From the NCBI RefSeq assembly GCF_004296575.1, contig NZ_SAYT01000008.1, forward strand, positions 90,701 to 154,700: a stretch of DNA of 64,000 nucleotides, written 5' to 3'. The DNA is from Dyella amyloliquefaciens (GTDB taxonomy: Bacteria; Pseudomonadota; Gammaproteobacteria; Xanthomonadales; Rhodanobacteraceae). The first letter of the stretch is position 1, and every line of letters starts with the position of its first letter. Both the position numbers and the translations under genes were made by a program. Positions 12,056 to 22,889 of this stretch are shown in pieces. The notes below the pieces were generated by a model. That model saw nothing but the letters and a program-made list of their open reading frames with translations, did not search any database and was not told where the DNA came from.

Positions 12056-12699
12056 GCGACGACATCGAGCTCGAAGGCGAATCCTCCGCACCGATCTGGG
12101 CCGCCTTCGGCGACCTGATGTCGGTGCTGCTGGGCGCGTTCGTGCTGATCCTGGTGGGCGTGATCGGCGTGCAATTGCAGCTCTCGAACCGGCTGGACGA
12201 AGAGGTCAAGCAACGACAGGCCGAAGCGCAACGCCGCATGACGCTGGAACAGGCGCTGGCGGCCCCGCTCGCCGCGGGCCGCGTGACCCTGGTCAACGGC
12301 CGCATCGGCATTCGCGGCAACGTGCTGTTTGCGCTCAACTCCGACCAGTTGCAGCCGGAAGGCCGGGAGCTGTTGAAGAGCCTGGCCGGCCCGCTTACCG
12401 ATTACCTGAAGTCGCGCGATGAAATCCTGATGGTGAGCGGCTTCACCGACGACCGCCAGGTGCGCGACGGCAACCGCCAGTTCGCCGACAACTGGGAACT
12501 CTCTGCCGAGCGCGCATTGACCGTGACCCGCGCCCTGATTGCCGAAGGCGTGCCGGCTTCATCAGTGTTCGCCGCAGCCTTCGGTGCGGAACAGCCGGTC
12601 AGCCCGAACAGCAACGAGGATGGACGCGCCAAGAATCGCCGCGTGGAGATTGCGCCGATTCCCAAGCCCTCCCATGCGACTACGGCGGACCATGAGTAA
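12052..12699 (+). CDS. MotB/ZorB-like OmpA-family protein
   Basis: A 215-residue protein with a short cytoplasmic N-terminus, one transmembrane helix (about 19-42) and a C-terminal OmpA-like peptidoglycan-binding domain (about 80-205). The helix begins AAFGDLMSVLLGAF, with Asp21 where MotB and ZorB carry the proton-accepting aspartate. The OmpA domain shows VLFALNSDQL, NWELSAERA and the terminal NRRVEI expected for peptidoglycan binding. Overlap with the preceding MotA-like gene (ATGA) and with DUF2894 (8 nt) points to one co-translated complex. Confidence 0.9.
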   Translation: MSDDIELEGESSAPIWAAFGDLMSVLLGAFVLILVGVIGVQLQLSNRLDEEVKQRQAEAQRRMTLEQALAAPLAAGRVTLVNGRIGIRGNVLFALNSDQLQPEGRELLKSLAGPLTDYLKSRDEILMVSGFTDDRQVRDGNRQFADNWELSAERALTVTRALIAEGVPASSVFAAAFGAEQPVSPNSNEDGRAKNRRVEIAPIPKPSHATTADHE

Positions 12700-13351
12700 G
12701 CCGCCGAAAGACGCCCGGACCCAGCTGGACGCGTGGCGCGAAGCGCACGCCGACCGGCTTGATCCCGTGCGCTTTCACTTCATCGATGCGCTGGAGAAGC
12801 GCGCCTCCCATCAACAAGGGGAAGTGCGCCGCTTGCTCGACGGCAAGCTGTCGACGCTGATCGAAGCGTATACACGCGACCTGAAGAAGGCGGCGAAACG
12901 CATCGATAAAGCCGGTGCGCCAGCGTCGCTCGATGAGCGCAATCGTGGCGCACTGGGCGAACTGGTCGATCGCCTGACGCTACACGCTGCGGAACGCGAT
13001 GCGCGCGCAGTACCTGACGAAACCACCGCGGACAGCAGCGAGTTTCCGGCGCTTGCGACGCTCGACGAGTTCCAGCAGATCTGGAGCCAGGTGCGCACGC
13101 AAAGCCAGGTCCGCCAGTCGATGCAACAGGCGCCTACCGGCGCCGGCCCGCTCAACTCCAGCGCGCTTGTCCATCGCTCGATCGCCCTGATGCGCGAACT
13201 GTCGCCAGGCTACCTGCAACAGTTCCTATCGTACGTGGATGACCTGGCCTGGATCGAACAGATGAGCGCCGCAGGCATGGCGCCAGCCAGGGAGTCCGCG
13301 CCGACCGTGGGTGGCAGGAAGCGCAGTCGGGGCAAGGCAGCAGCGCCCTAA
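12692..13351 (+). CDS. DUF2894 family protein (Zorya type III ZorG-like)
   Basis: A 219-residue, highly charged, soluble helical protein of the DUF2894 family, function unknown. It begins with a helical ARTQLDAWREAHADRLDPVRFHFIDALEKR segment (residues ~8-37), and the middle contains LDEFQQIWSQVRTQSQVRQS. The C-terminus is a basic tail ending RKRSRGKAA, which could contact nucleic acid. The ATG at 12692 overlaps the ZorB-like stop by 8 nt; an ATG at 12674 is the alternative. As the fourth gene of the stator-like operon it is a candidate effector or adaptor, which is inference. Confidence 0.78.
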   Translation: MSKPPKDARTQLDAWREAHADRLDPVRFHFIDALEKRASHQQGEVRRLLDGKLSTLIEAYTRDLKKAAKRIDKAGAPASLDERNRGALGELVDRLTLHAAERDARAVPDETTADSSEFPALATLDEFQQIWSQVRTQSQVRQSMQQAPTGAGPLNSSALVHRSIALMRELSPGYLQQFLSYVDDLAWIEQMSAAGMAPARESAPTVGGRKRSRGKAAAP

Positions 13352-13542
13352 ACGGAAGCACGGCCTTCGATGGCAGGCTTTCCCGGCCTGGCATTGCCGC
13401 GATCAGACGCTGACGTCCAGACCCAGGCCGACGCCGCGCGCGATGCACTGGCGTGCCACTCGTGGCACGGCTTCCAGCGGGCGCGGAGACGTCGGGCATC
13501 GGCATCCAACACGGCACCGCACATACCCGCGTATCCGATGAA

Positions 13543-13564
13543 GGCGGGGCCGCGCGGCCCCGCC
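13543..13564 (-). terminator. GC-rich hairpin after the autotransporter gene
   Basis: A perfect 22-nt palindrome, GGCGGGGCCGC paired with GCGGCCCCGCC, lies 10 nt past the autotransporter stop. There is only a short T run beyond it on the minus strand, so termination strength is uncertain; it may serve both converging genes. Confidence 0.6.
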
Positions 13565-13573
13565 TCGCCATGC

Positions 13574-16500
13574 TTACGGATCGAACTTCTTCTCCACGCC
13601 CAGCAGCACCGACTGGTTGCTGCGCGTGCTGCTCTCGAACAGGTTCTGATACTCGAAGCGCAGCAGCCAACCCTTCAGGGTCTGCAACTGGATGCCGGCA
13701 CCCAGCAGCGTGCGGTTGCTCGACTGACCCGCCAGCGAAGTCTGGTACAGCGGACCGGCGAGCAGGTCCGCATAGCGCATCGCCGCGACGCTGGAACCCT
13801 GGAAATCGTGCTCGTACTCGGCGCGCAAGGTCGGCAACCACAAGCCGTACTCGGTCTTGACGGTCCACTCCGCACGCAGGCCCAGGTTGCCGGTGGTGGT
13901 CTTCACCGTCTGGCGGTCATAGCTCAACGTATCGGTCACCTGTCCCTGTTCGGTGTAAGCGTCGAGGCGTGCGTTGGACAGGTCCAGGCGCGCGTAGGGC
14001 GACAACAGCCAGTCCTGAGTGCGGTGCTCGTAACCGAGCGCGAGCGATCCGAACCATTGCGTACCGTCACGACTGCCGGTCGCAAGGCTGCCGTCGCCGG
14101 TGACATAACGGCGCGAGTCGAACGAGAGCCACTGGTAGCCGAGCAGGCCATCGAGGTACACGTTCGCGATGGGACGATAGCTGGCATAGAGCGCCGCGCT
14201 GTAGCTGTCGGTAGTGCTGCGGCTGCCGTGACGGCCGATATCCGAAGTGTCGTGGCCATAGCCAACGCCTGCACCCAGTGCGATGGCGTCGTTGATGCGC
14301 TTGTCCACGCCCACGCTCACGCCCGAGGTGCTGAAGTCGACGCCGTTGTCGCTGCTGCCAGGCTGCGTCTTGCCGAAGTTCAGGGCACCACCGGTCCACA
14401 ACGTGATGCCGCCCGGCAGGCTACGCGCATCCGCTGGACTTGCGACCGGCATACTGCCGGGCTCGTCGGGCTGCACGATGTAACGACGTGCCCATGCATC
14501 GCCATCGCCACTGCGCAGGGCCTGCATGGGATCACGATTCTGCATGTTCGCCGAAGTCAGCGTGATGCCATTGGTGAAGCCACCAGCACCGCCAGCGTTG
14601 TGCAGGCTTTCCAGCCGCTGCTGGAAGTTGCTGATCTGGCCCTGCGCCATGCGGCGTGCAGAGTCCGCCTGGGCATTGAGGATGCCCAATACTTCTGCGT
14701 CCTTGGACGGATCCTGGCGAGCCGTCACCACCACGCTGATGTTGCCCGGTGCCGAGGTGGCGTAAGCATTGGTCAGCGTATAGCTCACTTGTGCCGAGCC
14801 ACCGAAGGTCGCTGCCGCAGTGAACGTGAGTGCATAACCACTGGCGGTCGCTTGAATATTCGCACTGCCTGCGTTGCTCGGAGATACAGATACGAGCGTG
14901 GCTGCAGTGAACGGACCGCCATGCGCAGCCGTGGTCAGGTCGACCTGCACCGACGACCCCGCCAGCACCTTGGCACTGAGCGCAGGCGCGGCCGGCATCG
15001 GATTGACCGTGATCGTCACGCGCACGGGTTGCGATACACCGAAAGCATTGCTCAAGGTGTAATCGAAACTCACCACGCCTTCGGCCTCGACCGTGGGCGT
15101 GTAGACCATGTCGGTGCCTCTGATGGCGAGCGTGCCACTCGCCGGCGGCGTCGCCACGATGAGTGCGGTGAACGGTCCACCCGTCGCACCCTGTGCACCA
15201 TGCAGCGTCACCGCGTTGCCGGCGAGCACAGTGGCGCTCATGGGCTGCGCCACGGGTACCGCCAGCGGCGTCACGGCAACCGTCACCGTCGCCGGCGCCG
15301 AAGTACCGCCCGGGCCGGTCGCGGTGTAGGTGAAGGTGTCGGTGCCGTAGTAATTGTTGTTTGGCGCATACACCACGTTCAAACCGTTGATCGTGGCTGT
15401 ACCGTGCGCCGGTGCCTGCGCCACCGCGATGCCGGTGATCGGACCGGTATCGTTGCCGGTCACCGGAATGGTCACGCTGGCGTTGGCCGGCGTGCTGGCC
15501 GCGTCGTTGGCAGCCACGGGCACCGGCTGGCTGATGGCAAAGGTATAAGCCTGGCTGCCCGTGTAGTTGAGGCTGTCCGTGGCCGTCACCGTGATGGAGT
15601 AGTTGCCCGCCGCGGTCGGCGTACCCGACAACTGGCCGCCCGGACTCAGGGTCAGGCCGGACGGCAGTGCGCCGCCGGTGATCGCATAGCTGTAACCGCC
15701 CGTCGCGCTGCCGCTGGCCGTCAGCTGCTGGCCGTAGGCCACGGCCACCTGCCCGTTCGGCAGACCCGCCGGCGTGAGCACGATGGTCGGGCGGTTGATG
15801 GTCAGCGTGTACGTCTTGTCGGCGGTCTGCGTCGCGGCGTCCGTCACGCGTACGGTAAAGCTGTAGCTGCCGCTGACAGTGGATGTACCGGTCAACTGGC
15901 CCGTCGCCGACGACAGGTGGATGTCGGCAGGCAACGCGCCGGACACCACGGCGAAGTGGTACGGCGAAGCGCCACCGCTGACACCGATCGCCAGGCTATA
16001 GGCCACGGCAACATCGGCCGCGGGCAAGGACGGCGTGGTGATCGACACGACACCGCCCGGAACGACCACGGCAAACGACTGCGACACGCGCGTGGCTGCG
16101 GGATAGGCGCTGTCGCCGCTCTGGTCCGCGTTGATGGTGCACATGCCCGGCGACAGCATGGTGAGCAGGCCTGTCGCCGTCACCGTACAGATGTTGCCCG
16201 TACTCGAGGAGAACGCCACGGGAAGCCCCGAGCTGGCGGTCGCCACCAGCGAGGGCGATGTACCGAAGGGCTGCGATCCAGGATTGTCGAAGGTGATGGT
16301 TTGCACGCCCTGGGGCAGGGCGCTGTTGGATGCGGCGGATGCTGCACCGGTGCCCACGCTATTGGTCGCCGTCACCGTGAAGGTATACGACGTGCCGTTG
16401 GCGAGGCCGGTCACGGTAACCGGGCTTGTGCTGCCGGTCGCGGCGACATGGCCAGGATTCGACGTCACGGTGTAGCTGGTCACCGTCGAGCCACCGGTGA

Positions 16501-19500
16501 ACGCCGGTGCGCTGAATGCAACGGCGGCCTGTGCGTTGCCCGCCGTCGCCGTACCGATCACCGGCGCACCTGGCACGACGGCATTGACTATGAAGGAGCG
16601 AGAGACGGATGCGGCGACATACACGCCGTTGCCCGCCTGATTGGCGTCGATCGTGCAGTTGCCCGTCGCGACGAAGGTCAGGGCGCCGCCTGAAGTGATC
16701 GTGCAGACGCCAGTCGTGCTGGACGTGAACGTCACCGTCAGCCCGGAGCTCGCCGTTGCCGTCAGTGTGGGCGTCGTGCCGAAGTTCTGCGCGCCCGGGT
16801 TGTTGAACGTGATCGTCTGCGGCCCGGCTGGTGTCACGCTGTTGGACGCTGCGGATGCCGCTCCCATGCCTTCGCTGCTGGTCGCGGTCACGGTGAACGT
16901 GTAGGCCGTGCCATTGGTGAGTCCGGTGACCATGATCGGACTGGTGCTGCCGGTACCGACGAGTCCGCCCGGATGGGACGTCACCGTATAGCTGGTGATG
17001 GGTGCGCCGCCATTGCTGTCCGGCGCCGTGAAGCTCACGTTTGCCTGGCCGTCGCCGGCCGTCGCCGTGCCGATGGCAGGCGCGCCGGGCGCGGTGAAAT
17101 AAATGTAGCGATCCGCCCCGATGGCAGCGGTGGTGCCGCCGGGCGTCGTGACGGTGACATCGACCACGCCGGCGCCCGCCGGGCTGATCGCGGTGAGCAT
17201 CGTTGCGCTGTTGACGGTGAACGAAGTCGCGCTGGTACTACCGAACTTGACGGACGTCGCGCCCAACAGGCTGGTTCCGGTGATCGTGACGCTCGTACCG
17301 CCCGCGGACGCACCCGCGTTCGGGCTGACCGACGTGATGGACGGGAGATTCGCGTAGGTGAATGCGCCCGCGAGCGTGCCCGAACCGCCCGGCGTCGTCA
17401 CCCGGATATCAACCGTGCCCGCACTTCCTGCCGGCGACATGGCCGTGATCTGGGTGGCGCTGTCGACTGTGAAGCTCGTCGCGGCAGTACCGCCGAACGT
17501 GACGGATGTGGCGCTGCCGAAGTTGGCGCCGAGGATCGTGACCATGGTACCGCCGGACGTCAGTCCTGCGGACGGACTGGCGGAGCTCACGGTCGGCACC
17601 GCCAGGTAGGTGTACTGGTCGGCCGCACTGGCAGCGCTCGTGCCACCGGCCGTCGTCACCGTCACATGGACCGTGCCAGCACTGGCGGCAGGTGAAGTGG
17701 CGGTGATCGAAGTAGGGCTGTTGACGGTGAAACTCGAGGCTGCCGTGCTGCCAAACCGGACCGCCGTCGCAGCGGTGAAGTCGGTACCGGTGATCGTCAC
17801 GGTTGTACCGCCGGCGAGTACGCCCCAGGTCGGACTGATGGAGGTCACTGTCGGAGCCACCACATAGGTGAATCGATCCGACGCACTGATGGCGCTGGTG
17901 CCGCCCGCCGTCGTCACCGTCACATCGACGGTGCCCGCGCTGCCTGCAGGCGAGGTAGCCGTGATCGAAGTGGCGCTGTTGACCGTGAAGCCCGTGGCTG
18001 GCGTGCCACCAAACTTGACCGCCGTGGCAGCACTGAGGTTGGTGCCAGTGATCGTCACCGTCGTGCTGCCTGCCGACGTGCCCGCATTCGGGCTGATGGA
18101 CGTGACTGTGGGAGGCAACGCGTAGGTGAACTGGTCCTCGGGGCCAGTCGCGCTGGTGCCGCCGAAGGTCGTCACGCGCACGTCGACCGTGCCGGTACCC
18201 GCGGGTGCCACTGCCGTGATCGAGGTCGCGCTGTTGACGGTGAAACTGGCCGCCGCCGTGGCGCCGAACGTGACCGCGGTGACAGCGCTGAAGTTGGCGC
18301 CGGTAATCGTGACGGAGCTGCCACCGGCGGCCGGACCCCTCGTCGGACTGAGACTGGTCACCGTGGGTGACGCGATATAGGTGAACTGATCCGATGCGCT
18401 GGTAGCACTCGTACCACCCGCCGTCGCCACCGTCACATCGACTGCGCCCGCGCTGCCGGCCGGCGAGGTTGCCGTGATCGAGGTTGCGCTGTTGACCGTG
18501 AAACTCGTTGCCGCCGTGGCACCGAACGTGACCGCCATGGCTCCGCTGAAATCGGTGCCCGTGATCGTCACCGACGTACCGCCAGCCGTCGACCCTGAGG
18601 TCGGGCTAATGCCCGTTACCGTGGGCGCTGCGATATAGGTGAACTGATCCGATGCGCTGGTGGCACTCGTACCACCCGCCGTCGTCACCGTCACATCGAT
18701 TGTTCCGGCGCTATGGCCAGGCGCAGTCACGGTGATGGATGTCGCGCTATTGACAAGGAAACCGACGTTCGTGAGACCGAACCTGACCGCCGTGACTCCG
18801 ATAAAATCGGTGCCCGTGATCGTCAACGTCGTACCCCCAGACGTGAGTCCCGAGGTCACACTGAGGCTCGTCACCGTGGGTGTAGCGACATAAGTGAACT
18901 GATCCGCCAAGCCGGTGGTACTCGTACCGCCCGGTGTCGTCACTTTCACATCCACCGTTCCAGCGCTTCCGGCCGGCGAGGTTGCCGTGATCGAAGTTGC
19001 GCTGTTGACCGTGAAACTCGTTGCCGCCGTGGCACCGAACGTGACCGCGGTGGCACCCGTGAAATTGGTACCGGTAATCGTCACGGATGTTGCGCCACCC
19101 GTGCCCCCCGAGGTCGCACTGAGGCCCGTCACCGTGGGCACCGGCAAGTACGTATAGGCACTAGGGATCGTTGTGGATCCGCCGGATGTGGTGACCACCA
19201 GGTCGACAACACCCGCCGCATGAGCAGGCACCACGGCACTGATCGAGTTCGAATTGTTGACCGTCACGCCGGTAGCAGAGGTACCACCAAACGTAACGGT
19301 GGCACCGGAGACAAAATTCGTGCCGGTGATCGTCACCGACGTAGCGCCACCCGTGCCACCCGAGGTCACACTGAGGCCCGTCACCGTGGGTGCCGGCAAG
19401 TACGTATAGGCATTAACGATCTTTGCGGACCCACCGGATGTGGTGACCACCACGTCGACAGCACCCGCCGCATGTGCAGGCACCACGGCACTGATCGAGT

Positions 19501-20182
19501 TCGAACTGTTGACCGTCACGCCGGTAGCAGGAGTGCTGCCAACCGTTACGGTGGCACCGGTTACAAAATTCGTGCCGGTGAGCGTTACCGAGTTGCCGCC
19601 AGCCGTCGGACCCAATCCTGGCGAAACCGAGGAAAGCGTCGGCGTGCCCGCAGACAAGGTTATCGTTATGAAAACCGGTGTCGCATTGAACTGATAGAGC
19701 GTGAAGTTCCACGTGCTCTGAATGGTGCCCGGCGCCGGCGTAAATATCAGGATATCTTGCGAGGGGTCATTGAGATCGACACCCAACGTCGAGCCATCGG
19801 AAGCTCGCAGGGTTCCTGTATTCCCAATGCTGTCCGTATACAGGCCATCCATAGTCGGATCACACGCATTCAGCGCGGAGGCGTTGTTCGTCGAGACCGA
19901 ATAGCTGCCTCCGGAAAGTTGCGCAGGCGTGGGCGTCCAGTTGAACGAACAGGTGCTCGCCTCCGCAGCGAATGACGTCACCGAAAGCAGCAGCAACACC
20001 ATCAGTGATCCAAACATCCGCCAGTGGCGCGTACGGCCCGGCGCCTTCGCCGCAGCATTATCCGTACAGGCATGAGCGATTGGCGTGGTGTGTGCGGTAT
20101 GCATGCCGCAAAAACGCGCATAGACACGCCCAAACACATCCCGGCCACGGCCCATGGCCGTCCGAATACGGTACCCAAACAT
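13574..20182 (-). CDS. Giant autotransporter with ten TIG domains and further Ig-like repeats
   Basis: A 2202-residue type V secreted protein. The N-terminus is extended: ~55 charged residues before a hydrophobic core (about 57-74) and likely cleavage near AEAS, resembling the long signal peptides of large autotransporters. A cysteine-containing domain follows (to ~180), then ten tandem IPT/TIG domains (~181-1025, each opening PTVTSLSPT and containing GTSVTITGT). Next come alternating fibronectin III-like and MBG-like repeats and putative Ig and cadherin-like domains, and finally a ~280-residue beta-barrel ending KKFDP. AGGGGA stands 7 nt before the 20182 start. A role as adhesin or surface protein is inferred. 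Confidence 0.9.
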   Translation of the reverse strand: MFGYRIRTAMGRGRDVFGRVYARFCGMHTAHTTPIAHACTDNAAAKAPGRTRHWRMFGSLMVLLLLSVTSFAAEASTCSFNWTPTPAQLSGGSYSVSTNNASALNACDPTMDGLYTDSIGNTGTLRASDGSTLGVDLNDPSQDILIFTPAPGTIQSTWNFTLYQFNATPVFITITLSAGTPTLSSVSPGLGPTAGGNSVTLTGTNFVTGATVTVGSTPATGVTVNSSNSISAVVPAHAAGAVDVVVTTSGGSAKIVNAYTYLPAPTVTGLSVTSGGTGGATSVTITGTNFVSGATVTFGGTSATGVTVNNSNSISAVVPAHAAGVVDLVVTTSGGSTTIPSAYTYLPVPTVTGLSATSGGTGGATSVTITGTNFTGATAVTFGATAATSFTVNSATSITATSPAGSAGTVDVKVTTPGGTSTTGLADQFTYVATPTVTSLSVTSGLTSGGTTLTITGTDFIGVTAVRFGLTNVGFLVNSATSITVTAPGHSAGTIDVTVTTAGGTSATSASDQFTYIAAPTVTGISPTSGSTAGGTSVTITGTDFSGAMAVTFGATAATSFTVNSATSITATSPAGSAGAVDVTVATAGGTSATSASDQFTYIASPTVTSLSPTRGPAAGGSSVTITGANFSAVTAVTFGATAAASFTVNSATSITAVAPAGTGTVDVRVTTFGGTSATGPEDQFTYALPPTVTSISPNAGTSAGSTTVTITGTNLSAATAVKFGGTPATGFTVNSATSITATSPAGSAGTVDVTVTTAGGTSAISASDRFTYVVAPTVTSISPTWGVLAGGTTVTITGTDFTAATAVRFGSTAASSFTVNSPTSITATSPAASAGTVHVTVTTAGGTSAASAADQYTYLAVPTVSSASPSAGLTSGGTMVTILGANFGSATSVTFGGTAATSFTVDSATQITAMSPAGSAGTVDIRVTTPGGSGTLAGAFTYANLPSITSVSPNAGASAGGTSVTITGTSLLGATSVKFGSTSATSFTVNSATMLTAISPAGAGVVDVTVTTPGGTTAAIGADRYIYFTAPGAPAIGTATAGDGQANVSFTAPDSNGGAPITSYTVTSHPGGLVGTGSTSPIMVTGLTNGTAYTFTVTATSSEGMGAASAASNSVTPAGPQTITFNNPGAQNFGTTPTLTATASSGLTVTFTSSTTGVCTITSGGALTFVATGNCTIDANQAGNGVYVAASVSRSFIVNAVVPGAPVIGTATAGNAQAAVAFSAPAFTGGSTVTSYTVTSNPGHVAATGSTSPVTVTGLANGTSYTFTVTATNSVGTGAASAASNSALPQGVQTITFDNPGSQPFGTSPSLVATASSGLPVAFSSSTGNICTVTATGLLTMLSPGMCTINADQSGDSAYPAATRVSQSFAVVVPGGVVSITTPSLPAADVAVAYSLAIGVSGGASPYHFAVVSGALPADIHLSSATGQLTGTSTVSGSYSFTVRVTDAATQTADKTYTLTINRPTIVLTPAGLPNGQVAVAYGQQLTASGSATGGYSYAITGGALPSGLTLSPGGQLSGTPTAAGNYSITVTATDSLNYTGSQAYTFAISQPVPVAANDAASTPANASVTIPVTGNDTGPITGIAVAQAPAHGTATINGLNVVYAPNNNYYGTDTFTYTATGPGGTSAPATVTVAVTPLAVPVAQPMSATVLAGNAVTLHGAQGATGGPFTALIVATPPASGTLAIRGTDMVYTPTVEAEGVVSFDYTLSNAFGVSQPVRVTITVNPMPAAPALSAKVLAGSSVQVDLTTAAHGGPFTAATLVSVSPSNAGSANIQATASGYALTFTAAATFGGSAQVSYTLTNAYATSAPGNISVVVTARQDPSKDAEVLGILNAQADSARRMAQGQISNFQQRLESLHNAGGAGGFTNGITLTSANMQNRDPMQALRSGDGDAWARRYIVQPDEPGSMPVASPADARSLPGGITLWTGGALNFGKTQPGSSDNGVDFSTSGVSVGVDKRINDAIALGAGVGYGHDTSDIGRHGSRSTTDSYSAALYASYRPIANVYLDGLLGYQWLSFDSRRYVTGDGSLATGSRDGTQWFGSLALGYEHRTQDWLLSPYARLDLSNARLDAYTEQGQVTDTLSYDRQTVKTTTGNLGLRAEWTVKTEYGLWLPTLRAEYEHDFQGSSVAAMRYADLLAGPLYQTSLAGQSSNRTLLGAGIQLQTLKGWLLRFEYQNLFESSTRSNQSVLLGVEKKFDP
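17107..19642 (-). repeat. Tandem ~255-bp repeats encoding ten TIG domains
   Basis: Within the autotransporter gene about ten direct repeats of 250-260 bp encode successive TIG domains. Two adjacent pairs are nearly identical, notably the first two encoded units (19140-19640) and several in the middle. This suggests recent duplication and a risk of recombination or misassembly. Domain count is from reading the translated units. Confidence 0.8.
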
Positions 20183-20536
20183 GGATTGTCCCCTGTTCCC
20201 TTTCGTCGTGACGCACGCCCCGGGGCTACGCGTCACCGGCTATTCCTGCTGGCCACGCTTGCGCACGACCGCTCCCCATGACCACCTCCGGACGGAGGCG
20301 GCTCAGGTACTACGTGATCTTCCCGCCGATCTGGTCATGCTGCGCGCGCTAAGCGGCCACAGCGAAAAGCGGCGGGCTTCGGGAGGATATCGGTCCGGTA
20401 CAACAAAATCAAAGCGCCTGCTTTGGCGTAGAGCACATGTCGGACCTCGCCCATTGAACTCCCTGGGGCCTTTCGACAAGATCGACCTCGGGACATCCCG
20501 GGGGCACTCGATGGCCGACTTCAACACGCAGGTGGG
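20183..20536. other. Intergenic region between autotransporter and TRIC genes
   Basis: 354 bp with no gene I can support. It must hold divergent promoters for the autotransporter and the TRIC channel gene. A short hairpin (CCTCCGGACGGAGG, 20284-20297) is visible. A 129-codon plus-strand frame crosses the region but has no recognisable product. Confidence 0.5.
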
Positions 20537-21196
20537 ATGCTGATCGTGGGCGACCCGTCTTCCGGGCAGGCACCTGCCATGATTCGCAAACAGGTCGTGC
20601 TCGCGGCGGATCTCGCCGGCACGGTGGTATTCGCCATCGAGGGTGCCAATGCGGCTATTCGCGCTGGCCTGGATCTGCTCGGCGTCCTGGTGCTGTCATT
20701 CATGGTGGCGCTGGGTGGTGGCGTGATCCGCGACCTTCTGATCGGGGCGACACCGCCGAGTGCGATGCGCGACTGGCGCTATCCGGCGCTCGCGTTTGCC
20801 GCGGGGCTGGTGACTTTCCTGCTGCATCTGCAGATGCAGGCGGTGCCCACGCTGCTGCTGACCACACTCGATGCCGCGGGCCTCGCGCTGTTCGCCGTGG
20901 CCGGTGCCGAGAAAGCACTCGACTTCGGCATCAACCCCTTCATCGCGATGCTGATGGGTGCGATGACAGGCTGCGGTGGTGGGGTCATGCGCGACATCCT
21001 GCTGGCACGCGTGCCCATGGTGCTGGTCGCCGACATCTACGCGAGCGCGGCCTTGCTCGGTGCATGCGTGGTGGTGGTCGGCCGCCGGCTTGGGTGTCCT
21101 CCGGCCGTCGCTGCCGTGCTTGGCTTCATCGTCTGCTTCGCGCTGCGCATGGCGGCAGTCCAATTCGGCTGGCAGCTGCCCAGGCTTGCCGGTTAG
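20537..21196 (+). CDS. TRIC-type cation channel family protein (UPF0126/YicG-like)
   Basis: A 219-residue inner-membrane protein made of two repeats of three helices plus a seventh helix. Each repeat carries the glycine-rich signature of bacterial TRIC channels: GGGVIRDLLIG at about 54-64 and GGGVMRDILLA at about 145-155. The family forms trimeric potassium-permeable channels; physiological roles in bacteria are unclear. The start is uncertain. ATG at 20537 lies only 4 nt after AGGTGGG, and ATG at 20579, giving 205 residues, is also plausible. It appears monocistronic. Confidence 0.88.
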   Translation: MLIVGDPSSGQAPAMIRKQVVLAADLAGTVVFAIEGANAAIRAGLDLLGVLVLSFMVALGGGVIRDLLIGATPPSAMRDWRYPALAFAAGLVTFLLHLQMQAVPTLLLTTLDAAGLALFAVAGAEKALDFGINPFIAMLMGAMTGCGGGVMRDILLARVPMVLVADIYASAALLGACVVVVGRRLGCPPAVAAVLGFIVCFALRMAAVQFGWQLPRLAG

Positions 21197-21308
21197 GCGG
21201 CAATTCGCCGATTCGCACCCGGAAGTTGGCGCTTCGGCATCCGCTCGCTACATGCTTATCGACAACAGCCAAAAGCGGCTTTTGATCGGACTCCGCGAAC
21301 AACCTAAG

Positions 21309-22637
21309 TCACCTTCTCCGCACATAGCCGACGAATCGCAGCAATATCAGCGCGAACAAAAGCGGGATAAAAGCCGCATACGCGTACTGGCCCCTGGCCA
21401 CGCCCGTTCCGTAGGGAAACCAGATGCCGGGGATGCCCAGCCCGTTGAGTTCCGTGGCAAACAGGCCAACGCCAACGAGGATGGCGCCGAGCGCCGCCAG
21501 ATAGGCCGATGGCTTCGCCGACCGGATCACGCCCAGACCAATGATCCATAGATACAAACCGGCATAGGCCACGCGAACGAGCTCGACGGCGAAACCCGCA
21601 ACGGTCTTGAGGCCATGGTTTGCGTCCGGCACAGGCCAGGGGCGACCGACAAGTGCGAAGACCATATAGATCACGGTCAACGCGACGATCCCGAGGCGAA
21701 GCCATGGATAGCGCTTCAGACGGAACCAGTCACGCCAGGCCAGCGTCCAAACCGCCAGATTGAGAGGCCGGAGTATCACGGTGGTCACGATGTCGTAGCA
21801 GCGCAGATCCAGAAGATGCGTCCAATAGAACAACACCTGGTTGATGCGCAGCAGTGCGAGCAGAAGCAGCGCCACCGCAAGCCAGCGATAGGAGTCGCCG
21901 GTGCGGCATGCGATCAATCCAACGACCATCAGGCCTAGCAGGACGAAGGCGAGCGGCTCGATCGTGTCGGCGACGTAACCCGTGAACGTTTTCAGCCACT
22001 GCACGCGGTACAGCTGGTCGATGCCATCCGCATCGCCGATCGTGGGGGACACGTGGATACCACCGTTGTCCTCACCCGCGTCGATGGGATCCATCCACAC
22101 GCGAAAGGCGATGAGATAGGTTTGCGCGCCTTCCGGTGACGACGAAGGCAACGGAAATACGGTCGGCCGCACGCCGAATACCCGGGGCCTGGCGCTGGAA
22201 AAATCACCCGACCCGCCAAGCAGCGTGCCGTTGACGTAAAGCTGATAGGTCGAATCGACCAGGGTCGGTCCTGCCAACGCAAGCGGCACACCCGCACCGC
22301 TATCGACGGTGACTTTCATCCGATACCAGGCATACCCGGTATAGCGTGCATGGCCACGTCGACTCCATCCCGACACGTAGCCCGGCAATCCGACATCGCC
22401 ATCATGCGAACCCGGCTCGGGAGTCAGGTCGACGGCTTCCCATGCACTGTCATCGAAGTCCGGTGAAGACCAGCGTGGGTCATCGCCGATATGGAACCGC
22501 CACGGTCCATTCAAGGCGACCGTCGAGTGACCCAGGGTGACGTGTGCAGTCGGTGCAGGCTCCGCCGATGCCAGGCGACTTCCGATCAGAAGCGCCACAA
22601 ACATGCAAACGGAAATCAGCACTCCTGAACTTCGCAT
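21309..22637 (-). CDS. Membrane sensor with extracytoplasmic sugar-binding-like domain and seven helices, no output domain
   Basis: A 442-residue protein: signal peptide (about 1-26), then a beta-rich domain (about 30-215) resembling the GH2 jelly-roll/7TMR-DISM extracellular fold (NGPWRFHIGDD, then DFDDSAWEAVDL, then YQLYVNGTLL). Seven transmembrane helices follow from about 220 to 440. The chain ends VGYVRRR right after helix seven, so the kinase or cyclase usually fused to 7TMR-DISM receptors is absent. ATG at 22637 has GGGAG about 7 nt upstream. It is divergent from an S41 peptidase gene. Function unknown; ligand may be a carbohydrate. Confidence 0.7.
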   Translation of the reverse strand: MRSSGVLISVCMFVALLIGSRLASAEPAPTAHVTLGHSTVALNGPWRFHIGDDPRWSSPDFDDSAWEAVDLTPEPGSHDGDVGLPGYVSGWSRRGHARYTGYAWYRMKVTVDSGAGVPLALAGPTLVDSTYQLYVNGTLLGGSGDFSSARPRVFGVRPTVFPLPSSSPEGAQTYLIAFRVWMDPIDAGEDNGGIHVSPTIGDADGIDQLYRVQWLKTFTGYVADTIEPLAFVLLGLMVVGLIACRTGDSYRWLAVALLLLALLRINQVLFYWTHLLDLRCYDIVTTVILRPLNLAVWTLAWRDWFRLKRYPWLRLGIVALTVIYMVFALVGRPWPVPDANHGLKTVAGFAVELVRVAYAGLYLWIIGLGVIRSAKPSAYLAALGAILVGVGLFATELNGLGIPGIWFPYGTGVARGQYAYAAFIPLLFALILLRFVGYVRRR

Positions 22638-22889
22638 CACATCACTCCCTGATGGTTACCTGTCGGAGTCTAAGAGGGACTTCGGAAAAATGCATGGCGA
22701 TCCGCGATACGGCGCTGCCGTGCCTGTGGCCGCATAAATAGATCGTGGCGGTGTGAACACGCGCCAGCCTCAGCGGGCCACGCAGCGCTTGCCTCTGCCT
22801 GAGCCTGCAAGGCAAGCTGCACCGACGGCTTTCGAATCGACACCCTATAGCCACGATGGCGCATCAACCCAGCGTCAGGAGGACGCCGC

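Noticed and set aside
13370..16693. A 1107-codon plus-strand open frame across the autotransporter's C-terminal half
   Set aside because: The codon content mirrors repeats of the opposite gene and no protein family fits.
17107..19642. A CRISPR-like array of regular repeats
   Set aside because: The ~255-bp units are in frame and encode TIG domains; there are no short direct repeats with unique spacers.
21270..21284. CAAAAG-N3-CTTTTG hairpin after the TRIC gene as terminator
   Set aside because: Only a 6-bp AT stem with no T run; too weak to claim.
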